DNA of 64,000 nucleotides from Lutibacter maritimus (GCF_900116115.1 NZ_FOZP01000001.1:78071-142070), one strand, 5' to 3'. Shown: positions 19,001 through 26,904, counted from the first letter of the stretch. The notes: generated by a model not told the origin, from the letters alone. Numbers and translations: made by a program.

Positions 19001-19779
19001 ATAATTGGTAAAGGAAAATTATTATTTACAGGATAAAGTTGCGATTTAAATGAAAATTGTCCACCATGCGATCCATTGCTAAAAAGTGGATGATGCATTG
19101 CTACTATGGTAGTTTTTAATTCATTCTTTTTTATTAAACTTTCAAATTCATCAAAAAAAAGTTCTCGTGTTTTAATATCACAATTATCGTTCATTGTTGG
19201 GTTTTTGTCCCAATTTTCTAAGTACCACTGGGAGTCTATTATTATTAAAACAAGGTCATCCGAAATGTCAATTTTTTTAATAGGACAACCATCTTTTGGG
19301 AAAAATGAATCTTTACCTAACCTATCGGTAATATAATCCTGTTCTCTTTTTAATCCTTTTATACCTTGGTTGTAATAGTCATGATTTCCAGGGATAAAAA
19401 TGGTTTTACCCTTAAAATTTTCAACTAAATTTATTTGAGCATTTAACCTATGTTCTGAAATTTTTCTTGTTGGATGTGATTTTTTAGGCAATCCTTTTTC
19501 ATATAAATTATCACCTAAAAATAAAAGAGTTGCATTTTTATCAACAGAAGAAAGTTCATTTTTTAATAAATTAAAATGCGTTAAATTTTCATTTAAATTT
19601 GCATTTCCGGCATCGCCAATTGCATAAAAAGTATGTGCTATTTCTAAGTTTTTTTCATTTTCAAGAAGTGTTGCATCCCATTTTTTTTCATTTTTATACT
19701 GTGCTTTATAAGAAGCGCAGCTAACTAAAAACATGAGCACAATTGAATATGAAAATAGATAAATTGAAGAAGTTCGCAT
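16081..19779 (-). CDS. Metallophosphoesterase + kinase-like domain + Omp85-type barrel fusion lipoprotein
   Basis: This is a 1232-residue protein. The N-terminus has a lipobox (FLVSC, Cys21). Residues 50-330 are a calcineurin-like phosphoesterase with all metal-ligand motifs: GDAGNANLN (55), GDNLYEKG (89), GNHDY (131), HHP (229) and GHEHN (305). Residues about 445-700 resemble an atypical kinase: a glycine-rich strand (GGGHQSKSLRLEDKNGRQF, with VMRALKK after it), then LIGDWDRHEDQW (609-620) and PRDRDQAF (637-644), similar to the DRHxxN and D-x-D sites of HipA/FAM20/CotH-type folds. Residues 760-850 hold Gly/Asp-rich strands (GNDKDNLFEI, GLDDKDVFKV, GGQNNDIYNI). Residues about 900-1232 are a BamA/TamA-like outer-membrane barrel with the GLRGFRNQRF motif and a terminal Phe. 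The first domain is well supported; the kinase-like reading is inference. It is first gene of a three-gene operon. Confidence 0.85.
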   Translation of the reverse strand: MRTSSIYLFSYSIVLMFLVSCASYKAQYKNEKKWDATLLENEKNLEIAHTFYAIGDAGNANLNENLTHFNLLKNELSSVDKNATLLFLGDNLYEKGLPKKSHPTRKISEHRLNAQINLVENFKGKTIFIPGNHDYYNQGIKGLKREQDYITDRLGKDSFFPKDGCPIKKIDISDDLVLIIIDSQWYLENWDKNPTMNDNCDIKTRELFFDEFESLIKKNELKTTIVAMHHPLFSNGSHGGQFSFKSQLYPVNNNFPLPIIGTLANIFRTTSGISVQDLNNSLYLELKNRIVTLAQKAEKVIFISGHEHNLQYIVQNNIPQIISGSGSKTAAARVINGSEFSYGGLGYAKVVLYKNGATDVYFYTEAKEKKILLFKKEIYTSKKDKEIVNFPVNFPKTETASIYSTKEISKGSIYLSLWGKHYRKYYGTKVTAPTVLLDTLFGGLKPIKTGGGHQSKSLRLEDKNGRQFVMRALKKSATQYLQAVAFKNQYIEGQFENTYTEDLLLDIYTTSHPYAPFTIGKLADAINLFHTNPTLYYVPKQNALSNFNNEFGDELYMIEEHASDNHNIKSFGYSKELIGTDDLLKNLRKSDDFLVDEDAYIRARLFDMLIGDWDRHEDQWRWATFKNGNKTTYKPVPRDRDQAFSKNDGLILGFLTRAIPALKLMQVFNEDIRNVKWFNLEPYPLDMALINKADFASWNKQVKFIQQNITPEIVDEAFKNFPTEVHDKTIFDIKKKLLGRLKNLPKIAKIYYKHLAKYAVVKGNDKDNLFEIERLINGKTLVKIYNIKNNEKGTKFFQKIYSKEETSEIWIYGLDDKDVFKVTGVKNNIIPIRIIGGQNNDIYNIENKKRVTIYDYKTKKNTFNNLHVKTKLTNNYKTNVYNYKKLKYNQNQIMPSIGSNPDDGFRVGIINTYTVFGFERNPFTQQHTINASYYFSNKGYDISYNAEYANIFRNWNLLVETKFTSPNYSINFYNFGNETQNFENEFNDNYHRVKISTYAVNPFLKWKGRLGSEFKIGPLFESIEVENTANRYINAINYKQEKRKTYTGIHTFYSYENYDNKAFPTLGMNFSLEAGWKQNIEKNTENNGFFSPSLGINYKIISNGKIVFATKFKGNIIFGDTFEFYNAATIGGIDGLRGFRNQRFTGNSSFYQNSDIRFNLRNVKTELVPMQFGIFTGFDYGRVWLKNENSNDWKTAYGGGLWLTGADMLNLNLSIFNSKDGAYVKFGLGFGF

Positions 19780-19820
19780 TAATCAATGTTTTTTGAAAGG
19801 TAAAAATACATATTTTTATG

Positions 19821-19828
19821 TACTTTTG
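19821..19828 (+). promoter_or_regulatory. TAnnTTTG -7 element for the HD-PycTM gene
   Basis: TACTTTTG is an exact -7 consensus 22 nt before the ATG at 19851. A TTTG at 19792-19795 gives a slightly long spacer of 25 nt. Confidence 0.5.
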
Positions 19829-19850
19829 AGTTGAATTATATTTTGCTAAA

Positions 19851-21086
19851 ATGTTAGAAAATGATTTTTTTAAAGGTGTAGAAACTTTTATTTTTAATTT
19901 ATTTAAAAATGAATTACCACCTCAAGTTGTTTATCATAATTTTGAACATACAAATCAGGTTGTAAAACACACATTTGAAATTGGTACTGCTGAAGGTGTT
20001 TCAGATGAAGACATAGAAATATTATTATTAGCCGCTTGGTTTCATGATATTGGATTTGTTCATGGTTATGAAAAACATGAAGAAAAAAGTAAAGAAATTG
20101 CTGAAAACTATTTACATAAATTAGGGTATAATTCGCATAAAATTGAAAAAGTAACAACATTAATTTGTGTTACTAAAATGCCACAAAAACCTACAAATAA
20201 ATTAGAAGAAATTATTTGTGATGCAGATTTGTACCATTTAGGAACAGAAAGCTTTGTTGAAAAATCAAATTTACTACGATCAGAGTGGGAGATGTTATGC
20301 AATAAGCATTTAACTGATATTGAATTTTTAACCACAAACGAAACATTTTTAAAATCTCATAAATACTTTACTAATTATGCGTTTTCTAAATTAACTGCAC
20401 AAAAAACATTAAATTGGTTAAAAATTGAAAAAGATTTAAAAAAAGCGAAACTTAAAGAAGAAGAACTTACTGTAAAAAGTAAGCAAAAAAAAGCGGAACT
20501 AAAGCGTAAAATAGATAAAGCTGAACGTCCAGAACGAGGTATTGAAACAATGTACCGAGTTACGTTAAAAAATCATATAAAACTTAGTGATATTGCTGAT
20601 ACTAAAGCAAATATATTGCTTTCTGTTAGTGCAATAATATTGTCAATTGCACTTTCTACATTATTTCCAAAGTTAGACAAAGCAGATAATTATTATTTAA
20701 TTTATCCTACCTTATTCTTTTTGTTTGTTACTGTTATTACCATGATTTTTTCAATTTTATCTACTCGACCAAAAGTTACCTCTGGAAAGTTTACAAAAGA
20801 AGATGTGGTTAATAAAAAGGTTAATTTATTATTTTTTGGAAACTTTCATAAAATGCCACTTGATGAATTTCAAGAAGGAATGAGTGTGCTTATGAATGAT
20901 CGAGAATATTTGTACAAATCATTAATGAAAGATTTGTATTTTTTAGGTATAGTTTTAGAAAAAAAATATAGGCTATTGAGAATAGCCTATAATATTTTTA
21001 TGGTTGGTATAATAATTTCAGTTATAGCATTTGTTATTGCGTTTGAAATGATGAAAAATGAAGGTTTTACAGCAGGTTTAATTTAA
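19851..21086 (+). CDS. HD-domain protein fused to Pycsar-type membrane effector domain (PycTM/DUF5706-like)
   Basis: This is a 411-residue protein. Residues 1-190 form an HD phosphohydrolase domain with a full metal site: His in YHNFEH (28-33), H65-D66 in WFHDIGF and Asp in CDADLYHLG (123-131). Residues about 190-230 are a charged helical linker. Residues 232-411 match the membrane effector domain named PycTM in Pycsar immunity: a helix (MYRVTLKNHIKLSDIADTKA) leading into hydrophobic segments at about 254-273, 281-302 and 380-399. HD domains usually hydrolyse nucleotides or cyclic nucleotides. No cyclase is encoded nearby, so membership of a defence system is not shown. The 3' end overlaps the convergent GAF gene by 9 bp. 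Confidence 0.85.
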   Translation: MLENDFFKGVETFIFNLFKNELPPQVVYHNFEHTNQVVKHTFEIGTAEGVSDEDIEILLLAAWFHDIGFVHGYEKHEEKSKEIAENYLHKLGYNSHKIEKVTTLICVTKMPQKPTNKLEEIICDADLYHLGTESFVEKSNLLRSEWEMLCNKHLTDIEFLTTNETFLKSHKYFTNYAFSKLTAQKTLNWLKIEKDLKKAKLKEEELTVKSKQKKAELKRKIDKAERPERGIETMYRVTLKNHIKLSDIADTKANILLSVSAIILSIALSTLFPKLDKADNYYLIYPTLFFLFVTVITMIFSILSTRPKVTSGKFTKEDVVNKKVNLLFFGNFHKMPLDEFQEGMSVLMNDREYLYKSLMKDLYFLGIVLEKKYRLLRIAYNIFMVGIIISVIAFVIAFEMMKNEGFTAGLI

Positions 21087-23462
21087 GTTTGTTACAGTGT
21101 TCATAATTTCTTCAAAAGTAATTTTATTTTCATGTTTAATTTGATAGTTAACCTGAACCCTAATTGCTTTTAGTCCCGAAATTCCTTGTAAATCTTCAAC
21201 ATCTACTTTTTCAATTGTATTTAATAAGTACTTTTTTGATTGTAAATACTTTATATATTTCATGTATTCCATTGCTTCTTTATTTTGACTATAAACAATG
21301 GCTATTTTACCGGGTTGAGTTAATCGTTGGTTGGTGTTTTTAATGTGCGCCTTATCTATTCTTTTTTTTATAATTTCATATCTAATATTATATGCACCAT
21401 CAACATCAAAACGTTTTTCATCCATTCTAAATTTAATGGCTAAAGGATTGCTGTGTACCAAAATTAAGGAAGCAACTTGTAATGGGTGCGAAAGTTTATT
21501 TTTTAAATTATTTGCTAAATTTTCAACCTCGCACATCATTTGTAATTGCCATAACCTTAGATTGTACAAATAAATTTTATTGTATGTATGGTTTTTTACT
21601 AACGATTGCCCTATGTACATATTGTAATCTATACCATCGGTTTTGTACCGTTCAAAATAATGCGGAAACATATTTTGAGCTTCCACTTGTTTATGGTCTA
21701 TAAAACTTGCTAATTCTTCATTTAGAATGGTTACGCTATCTTCATATTTTTTACGTTTGTCATATACTACTAAAAGTTTTTCATCTATTTGTAGCATATA
21801 ATTTGCAATATCTTCTTTTAATGACTCGTCAACAGTTTTTAAATGATTGAAAACTGGATAAATATCTTTGTTTAAAAAATCGGTAAGCATTACTTCATCA
21901 CCAGAATTTAAACCATTTTTAATATTTTTTAAACATGTTTCAATTCTAAAAAGTAAATCGCTATAAATAGGTAAATTGTATATGTGATTTGCTTTTTTTA
22001 TAATATTTCCGGCTAATTTTAATTGCTTAACCAAATCATTTTGAATGGCGTTATTTCTGGCAATGGAGGAGCCTTTTATATCTGTTTGCCCATACAATGG
22101 TACTACATTTTCAAAAGTTATGTTTTTAAGATTATGTATGTTAGACGAACTATCTTCTATATTAAATATATATTCTTCAGCTTCTTCATAAAATTTCCAT
22201 TTAACTGTTGGGTGTAATGATGTGTAGTTTTCTTGAATTATAGATTCTAGTTTGGTTTCATATTCTTCCATGAAACGTCTTATTGCAATTTTAAATACAG
22301 GAATTACGTCTTTTAATTTATATGCATTAATTGAGTTTAGTTCGTATTTGTTTACAGAAACTAACTCCATAATTCCAAAAAAATCTTCTTTTAATTTTAT
22401 TGGCACTAAAATTAAACTTTGAATATTTTGATTTTTTAAGGATGTATATAAGCCATTGTAGTTGGTTGATTCTCCATATTTTTCAATATCAGAAATGGCT
22501 AGTAGTTCATTGTCTTTGAAAACTTTACTAACAATTCCTTTGCAAAAGAAATCGTTAACTTTGCAATCAGATTTGTTATTTAATAAAAAACTTTTTTTCT
22601 CTTTTTGATTTGAAAAAGTGATGCCTTCTTTGCTGAAAGAATATGTTGAAAAACCAAATTGAATGGCTGTTGAGCCAAATAGTTTAGAAATGCTATGTTC
22701 TAATTCTTCAAACCCTTTTTCATCTTTTCGCAATAAATTTTCCTTTAATGTTGAAATTGATTGATCCTGTGTTACATCAAACAAATTCATCATTCCAAAC
22801 CCTGTAAATTGATAGCTGTTTGGTGGAAATTTTTCTTTCCAAATATCAATATTGTTAAAATTATCTAACAATAATTTTACATCATCGTCGGTAATTTTTG
22901 GTGCTGATTTTAATGGGTAAACTTTAAAAAAATCACCATTTATCATGGTTCTGTAATGTTTTGTAATTCCAGTATTTTTATCAGGAATATCAAAAAAGAA
23001 AGGTCTTCTAAAATCAATATTTACATTATAACAATAAGATAAAATAAATGTACAGCTTAAAATGTACATATTGGATTCATCAAAATTTCTTAATTTAAAA
23101 CTGTAGTCTTCTCCTGCATCTTCAATAATTTGTTGAAATCGTTTAGATAGTTTAAATGTTGTAAATTCAAAAGGAATTGTAGCGGCTTTTATTTCATTAT
23201 CTTGTAATAAATCTGGGAATAAAATTGATAATAATTTATTAATTTCTTTTTTAAATTTTTCAAGTAAATTTAAATCTTCAAAGCCTTGTTTAAGTTCAGG
23301 GAATTGTTTGTATTCTTCTAATAAATTTATAGCCGTTAACTGTAAATAGTGATTTTCATCTAAAGAAATTTTTTCTAAATAATCAAAAACCGCTTCAAAA
23401 CTAATTTTTAGTTTTAGAGGTAATTCAGCATTATCGTTATAATTAGTGAGTAAAATTCTCAT
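21078..23462 (-). CDS. GAF-domain protein, flavobacterial conserved type
   Basis: This is a 794-residue soluble protein. Residues about 250-400 look like a GAF sensor domain (strand FGSTAIQFGFSTYSF, then ILVPIKLKEDFFGIMELVS). The flanks are mainly helical and I recognise no kinase, cyclase, diguanylate cyclase or helix-turn-helix output. The first 230 residues and last 390 residues appear specific to Bacteroidota. It converges on and overlaps the HD-PycTM gene by 9 bp and diverges from menB. A minus-strand TAATTTTG -7 element lies at 23511-23518. It may be a cytoplasmic sensor or scaffold; the ligand is unknown. Confidence 0.75.
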   Translation of the reverse strand: MRILLTNYNDNAELPLKLKISFEAVFDYLEKISLDENHYLQLTAINLLEEYKQFPELKQGFEDLNLLEKFKKEINKLLSILFPDLLQDNEIKAATIPFEFTTFKLSKRFQQIIEDAGEDYSFKLRNFDESNMYILSCTFILSYCYNVNIDFRRPFFFDIPDKNTGITKHYRTMINGDFFKVYPLKSAPKITDDDVKLLLDNFNNIDIWKEKFPPNSYQFTGFGMMNLFDVTQDQSISTLKENLLRKDEKGFEELEHSISKLFGSTAIQFGFSTYSFSKEGITFSNQKEKKSFLLNNKSDCKVNDFFCKGIVSKVFKDNELLAISDIEKYGESTNYNGLYTSLKNQNIQSLILVPIKLKEDFFGIMELVSVNKYELNSINAYKLKDVIPVFKIAIRRFMEEYETKLESIIQENYTSLHPTVKWKFYEEAEEYIFNIEDSSSNIHNLKNITFENVVPLYGQTDIKGSSIARNNAIQNDLVKQLKLAGNIIKKANHIYNLPIYSDLLFRIETCLKNIKNGLNSGDEVMLTDFLNKDIYPVFNHLKTVDESLKEDIANYMLQIDEKLLVVYDKRKKYEDSVTILNEELASFIDHKQVEAQNMFPHYFERYKTDGIDYNMYIGQSLVKNHTYNKIYLYNLRLWQLQMMCEVENLANNLKNKLSHPLQVASLILVHSNPLAIKFRMDEKRFDVDGAYNIRYEIIKKRIDKAHIKNTNQRLTQPGKIAIVYSQNKEAMEYMKYIKYLQSKKYLLNTIEKVDVEDLQGISGLKAIRVQVNYQIKHENKITFEEIMNTVTNLN

Positions 23463-23510
23463 TCAATAATTTAAAAAGTTAGTTTAAATGATTTGTCGTT
23501 ATTGTAAATG

Positions 23511-23518
23511 CAAAATTA
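23511..23518 (-). promoter_or_regulatory. TAnnTTTG -7 element for the GAF gene
   Basis: Minus-strand TAATTTTG, an exact consensus, 48 nt upstream of the start codon at 23462. Confidence 0.45.
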
Positions 23519-23546
23519 CTAATTTAAATAATAATAAATTATTTTA

Positions 23547-23560
23547 GTTACAATTGTAAC
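23547..23560. promoter_or_regulatory. Perfect 14-bp palindrome between GAF gene and menB
   Basis: GTTACAATTGTAAC is a perfect inverted repeat in the divergent intergenic region, 75 nt before the menB ATG and about 30 nt upstream of the GAF-gene -7 element. The symmetry suits a homodimeric repressor or activator. The bound protein is unknown. Confidence 0.4.
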
Positions 23561-23634
23561 ATACGTTAAGATTTAAATATATAGTTTTTTTTACCGTTTA
23601 AATCCTTTATTTTTACCATCTAAATTTAATTAAA

Positions 23635-24474
23635 ATGAATCAAATAAACTGGAAAACTGTAAAAGAGTTTGAAGACATTACGTATAAAAAATGTAATGGT
23701 GTTGCCAGAATAGCTTTTAACAGACCAAATGTTAGAAACGCATTTAGACCAAAAACTACCAAAGAATTATATGAAGCTTTTTATGATGCAGGTGAAGATA
23801 CCTCAATAGGTGTTGTTTTGTTATCTGCCGAAGGACCATCAACAAAAGATGGTGTGTATTCTTTCTGTAGTGGAGGCGACCAAAAAGCGCGTGGTCACCA
23901 GGGCTATGTTGGTGATGATGGCTACCATCGTTTAAATATTTTAGAAGTGCAACGTTTAATTCGTTTTATGCCAAAAGCTGTAATTGCAGTAGTGCCAGGT
24001 TGGGCAGTTGGTGGCGGACATAGTTTGCACGTAGTTTGTGATTTAACTTTGGCAAGTAAAGAACACGCAATTTTTAAACAAACCGATGCCGATGTAACTA
24101 GTTTTGATGGCGGTTACGGATCTGCTTATTTAGCTAAAATGGTTGGGCAAAAAAAAGCACGTGAAATATTTTTCTTAGGAAGAAATTATAACGCACAAGA
24201 AGCTTTTGAAATGGGAATGGTAAACGCTGTTATACCACATGACGAGTTGGAAAATACAGCTTATGAATGGGCACAAGAAATTTTAGCAAAATCACCAACA
24301 TCTATAAAAATGTTAAAGTTTGCAATGAATTTAACAGATGACGGAATGGTTGGACAACAAGTTTTTGCAGGTGAAGCAACTCGTTTAGCTTATATGACAG
24401 ATGAAGCAAAAGAAGGAAGGAATGCTTTTTTAGAAAAGCGCAAACCAAACTTCGAGAAAAAATGGATTCCATAA
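23635..24474 (+). CDS. menB: 1,4-dihydroxy-2-naphthoyl-CoA synthase
   Basis: This is a 279-residue crotonase-fold enzyme that closes the naphthoate ring from o-succinylbenzoyl-CoA. The hallmarks of MenB rather than a generic enoyl-CoA hydratase are all present: RPNVRNAFRPKT, FCSGGDQKARG, PGWAVGGGHSLHVVCDLT, TDADVTSFDGGYGSA and the C-terminal FLEKRKPNF. The length is typical. It is followed 22 nt later by a fumarylacetoacetase-fold gene and then a strong terminator. The genes for MenH, MenC, MenE and MenA are not in this window. Confidence 0.97.
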   Translation: MNQINWKTVKEFEDITYKKCNGVARIAFNRPNVRNAFRPKTTKELYEAFYDAGEDTSIGVVLLSAEGPSTKDGVYSFCSGGDQKARGHQGYVGDDGYHRLNILEVQRLIRFMPKAVIAVVPGWAVGGGHSLHVVCDLTLASKEHAIFKQTDADVTSFDGGYGSAYLAKMVGQKKAREIFFLGRNYNAQEAFEMGMVNAVIPHDELENTAYEWAQEILAKSPTSIKMLKFAMNLTDDGMVGQQVFAGEATRLAYMTDEAKEGRNAFLEKRKPNFEKKWIP

Positions 24475-24496
24475 TAATCAATAATTAGAATGATTT

Positions 24497-25108
24497 ATGA
24501 AAATAATTTGCATTGGTCGTAATTACACCAAACACATTGAAGAATTACAAAACGAAAAGCCAACAGAACCTGTCATATTTTTAAAACCAGATTCAGCAAT
24601 TTTAGCAAAAAATCAACCTTTTTTTATACCGCCTTTTTCAAATGACATTCATTATGAAGTTGAAGTTTTGGTAAAAATAAATAAAGTAGGTAAATATATT
24701 GATGAAAAATTTGCCCATAAATATTATGATGAAATTGGTTTAGGAATTGATTTTACAGCTAGAGATTTACAAAATAAATTAAAAGATAAAGGATTACCAT
24801 GGGAAAAATCTAAAGCTTTTGATGGAAGTGCTGTAATTGGAGAGTTTTATCCAAAAGATCAATTGGGAGATTTATTAGATTTAAATTTTACACTTCAAAG
24901 AAATGAAGAAATTGTTCAAAATGGAAATTCAAAATTTATGCTATGGAAAATTGATGAATTAATAGCATACGTTTCTCAGTTTTTTACCTTAAAAAAAGGC
25001 GACATTATTTTTACTGGAACACCAGAAGGTGTTGGTAAAGTTACAGAAAGTGATGTGCTAATTGGAACAGTTTGTGATCAAAAGGCCTTTGAAATTAAAA
25101 TTAAATAA
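24497..25108 (+). CDS. Fumarylacetoacetate hydrolase family protein
   Basis: This is a 203-residue FAH-fold protein. Conserved residues: KPDSAI near the N-terminus, the metal-binding acidic cluster (HYEVEVLVKI, then GLGIDFTARDLQ), GLPWEKSKAFDGSAVIG and the C-terminal GDIIFTGTPEGVG. The short single-domain form includes acylpyruvases, oxaloacetate decarboxylases and related C-C hydrolases; the exact substrate cannot be told. It is probably co-transcribed with menB and ends at a perfect bidirectional terminator. Confidence 0.9.
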   Translation: MKIICIGRNYTKHIEELQNEKPTEPVIFLKPDSAILAKNQPFFIPPFSNDIHYEVEVLVKINKVGKYIDEKFAHKYYDEIGLGIDFTARDLQNKLKDKGLPWEKSKAFDGSAVIGEFYPKDQLGDLLDLNFTLQRNEEIVQNGNSKFMLWKIDELIAYVSQFFTLKKGDIIFTGTPEGVGKVTESDVLIGTVCDQKAFEIKIK

Positions 25109-25114
25109 TAAAAA

Positions 25115-25145
25115 AACCGCCAAACTTAAGTTTGGCGGTTTTTTT
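25115..25145. terminator. Bidirectional intrinsic terminator
   Basis: A perfect 26-nt palindrome (25115-25140, arms AACCGCCAAACTT and AAGTTTGGCGGTT) is flanked by an A-run and a T-run. It lies between the FAH-family stop (25108) and the stop of the convergent gene at 25147. Confidence 0.92.
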
Positions 25146-25146
25146 A

Positions 25147-25560
25147 TTAAAATGTAAATAATATTGGCCTTGGTATGTTTGGCTCTTCTTTTCTGTGCTC
25201 TTTTAAGATGTTGTAACCAAAGTGAGTTTTCACTAAATCTTTAAAATTATATTGTAATCGAGGAAATTCTTTCAATAACTTATCAAAAGTTTTAGCTGTA
25301 GAATTTTTCATAAAATGACCTGTAATTTCAGTATAAGCCTTTGTTAAAGTATAATTAAATTTGTTGCTATTTAAAGCGTTTTTAAAATAATTTTCTTTAA
25401 TCTCACAGTTTTTAATAATAGCAGTTTCCAACCCGTATTTATTAATTAATATCCACGCCATTCTTAAAAGAACTTCGTGGGTAAATAAACTCGGATCTAA
25501 AGAACAATTCTCAATTTGTTTTAAGAGTTCTTTATCGCTCATTTCGTTAGTAGTAATCAT
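25147..25560 (-). CDS. Conserved hypothetical protein
   Basis: This is a 137-residue soluble, all-helical-looking protein with no signal peptide. Features visible are an acidic N-terminus (MSDKELLKQIENCSLDP), FTHEVLLRMAWIL, and a C-terminal HFGYNILK followed by Pro-rich residues. I recognise the sequence pattern only as an unstudied bacterial family. It is monocistronic, between a shared terminator and the divergent cinA gene. An in-frame alternative start (MSDKEL...) lies six codons downstream. Confidence 0.7.
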   Translation of the reverse strand: MITTNEMSDKELLKQIENCSLDPSLFTHEVLLRMAWILINKYGLETAIIKNCEIKENYFKNALNSNKFNYTLTKAYTEITGHFMKNSTAKTFDKLLKEFPRLQYNFKDLVKTHFGYNILKEHRKEEPNIPRPILFTF

Positions 25561-25601
25561 AGCGTATAGGGTTTTAGCTTTTTCTTATTTACAAGATGTA
25601 A

Positions 25602-25638
25602 TTTTTGCCTAAAGGTTGCGTTGTAATTTGTACTTTTG
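25602..25638 (+). promoter_or_regulatory. cinA promoter (TTTG-N23-TAnnTTTG)
   Basis: TTTG ends at 25607 and TACTTTTG lies at 25631-25638, a 23-nt spacer within the range reported for Bacteroidota promoters. The ATG follows 21 nt later. Confidence 0.65.
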
Positions 25639-25659
25639 TTACAAAATTTTATAAAATAA

Positions 25660-26904
25660 ATGCAAGCAGAAATAATTACTATTGGTGATGAAATTTTAAT
25701 TGGACAAATATTAGACTCAAATTCAAAATTTATTGCTACAGAATTAAATAAAATAGGAGTTTCAGTATATCAAATTACCTCTATTCAGGATGATAAAAAA
25801 CATATTTTAGAAGCTTTAAAAAATGCACAAAGTAAAGCTGATATTGTAATACTTACAGGTGGTTTAGGACCAACAAAAGATGATATTACAAAATTAACGT
25901 TGGCAGAATATTTTAATGATACATTAATTTTAAATGATGAAATTGTTGAACATATTAAAACCATGTTTGCAAAAGTAAATTATCCATTTACTGAAGTAAA
26001 TAAAAATCAAGGTTTATTACCTTCATCGTGTACACCATTATTTAATACTGTTGGAACTGCACCTGGAATGTGGTTTGAAAACAATAAAAAAGTTGTTGTT
26101 TCTTTACCTGGCGTACCATTTGAAATGAAAACATTAATGAGTTTAAGTGTTTTACCAAAAATTCAACAAACCTTTAAATTACCATACATACTACATAAAA
26201 CAATTTTAACCTACGGAATGGGTGAAAGTATAGTTGCTGAAAGAATTGAGGATTGGGAAAATAATTTACCAAATTTTATAAAGTTAGCTTATTTACCATC
26301 TTTTGGAAATGTTAGATTACGTTTAACAGCTAAAGGAATTTCAAAAGAAATTTTAGAAAATTCCATAAAAGTTGAAGTAGTAAAATTGCAAAATATAATT
26401 TCTGATATTATTATAGGATTTGAGGAAAATGAAACTATTGAAGTTTCAATAGGATTATTGCTAAAAGAAAAACAACAAACAATTGCAATTGCTGAAAGTT
26501 GTACAGGTGGTTCCATTTGTAAAAGAATAACAGCAATTCCAGGAGCTTCTAATTATTTTATAGGAGGAGTAATTGCGTATAATGCAAGTGTGAAAATAAA
26601 TGAATTAAGCGTTGATAAGCGTTTGATTGACGAATTTTCTGTGGTTAGTTGTCAAGTTGCTGAAGCAATGGCTAAAGGAATTCAACAAAAATATCAAACA
26701 ACCTATGCAATAGCAACTACAGGGAATGCTGGTCCAACAACCGACGATACAGATACAACAGTAGGAACAGTTTTTATTGCTGTAGCAACTCCTGCAGCGG
26801 TTTATTCTGAAGAGTTTTTCTTTGGAAAACCACGTGAAAAAGTTATAGAAAGAGCCACAAATAAAGCTTTGGAAATGATTAGAAAAGAAATTTTAAAAAA
26901 CTAG
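25660..26904 (+). CDS. cinA: CinA-family nicotinamide-nucleotide amidohydrolase
   Basis: This is a 414-residue two-domain protein. Residues 1-170 are a MoaB/MogA-like domain (IITIGDEILIGQILDSNS, ILTGGLGPTKDD, PGVPFEMK). Residues about 255-412 are the PncC deamidase domain (AIAESCTGGSICKRI with the catalytic Ser, then TTGNAGPTTDD, GTVFIAV). It recycles NMN to nicotinate mononucleotide in the pyridine nucleotide cycle; the N-terminal domain is linked to ADP-ribose pyrophosphatase activity in some relatives. It is upstream of the ribosomal protein cluster, a common flavobacterial order, but a separate rpmB promoter lies between them. Confidence 0.94.
   Translation: MQAEIITIGDEILIGQILDSNSKFIATELNKIGVSVYQITSIQDDKKHILEALKNAQSKADIVILTGGLGPTKDDITKLTLAEYFNDTLILNDEIVEHIKTMFAKVNYPFTEVNKNQGLLPSSCTPLFNTVGTAPGMWFENNKKVVVSLPGVPFEMKTLMSLSVLPKIQQTFKLPYILHKTILTYGMGESIVAERIEDWENNLPNFIKLAYLPSFGNVRLRLTAKGISKEILENSIKVEVVKLQNIISDIIIGFEENETIEVSIGLLLKEKQQTIAIAESCTGGSICKRITAIPGASNYFIGGVIAYNASVKINELSVDKRLIDEFSVVSCQVAEAMAKGIQQKYQTTYAIATTGNAGPTTDDTDTTVGTVFIAVATPAAVYSEEFFFGKPREKVIERATNKALEMIRKEILKN

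Noticed and set aside
19851-23462. A complete Pycsar defence operon
   Set aside because: The effector-like domain is present but no nucleotide cyclase; the adjacent GAF protein has no cyclase motif and is convergent, not co-transcribed.
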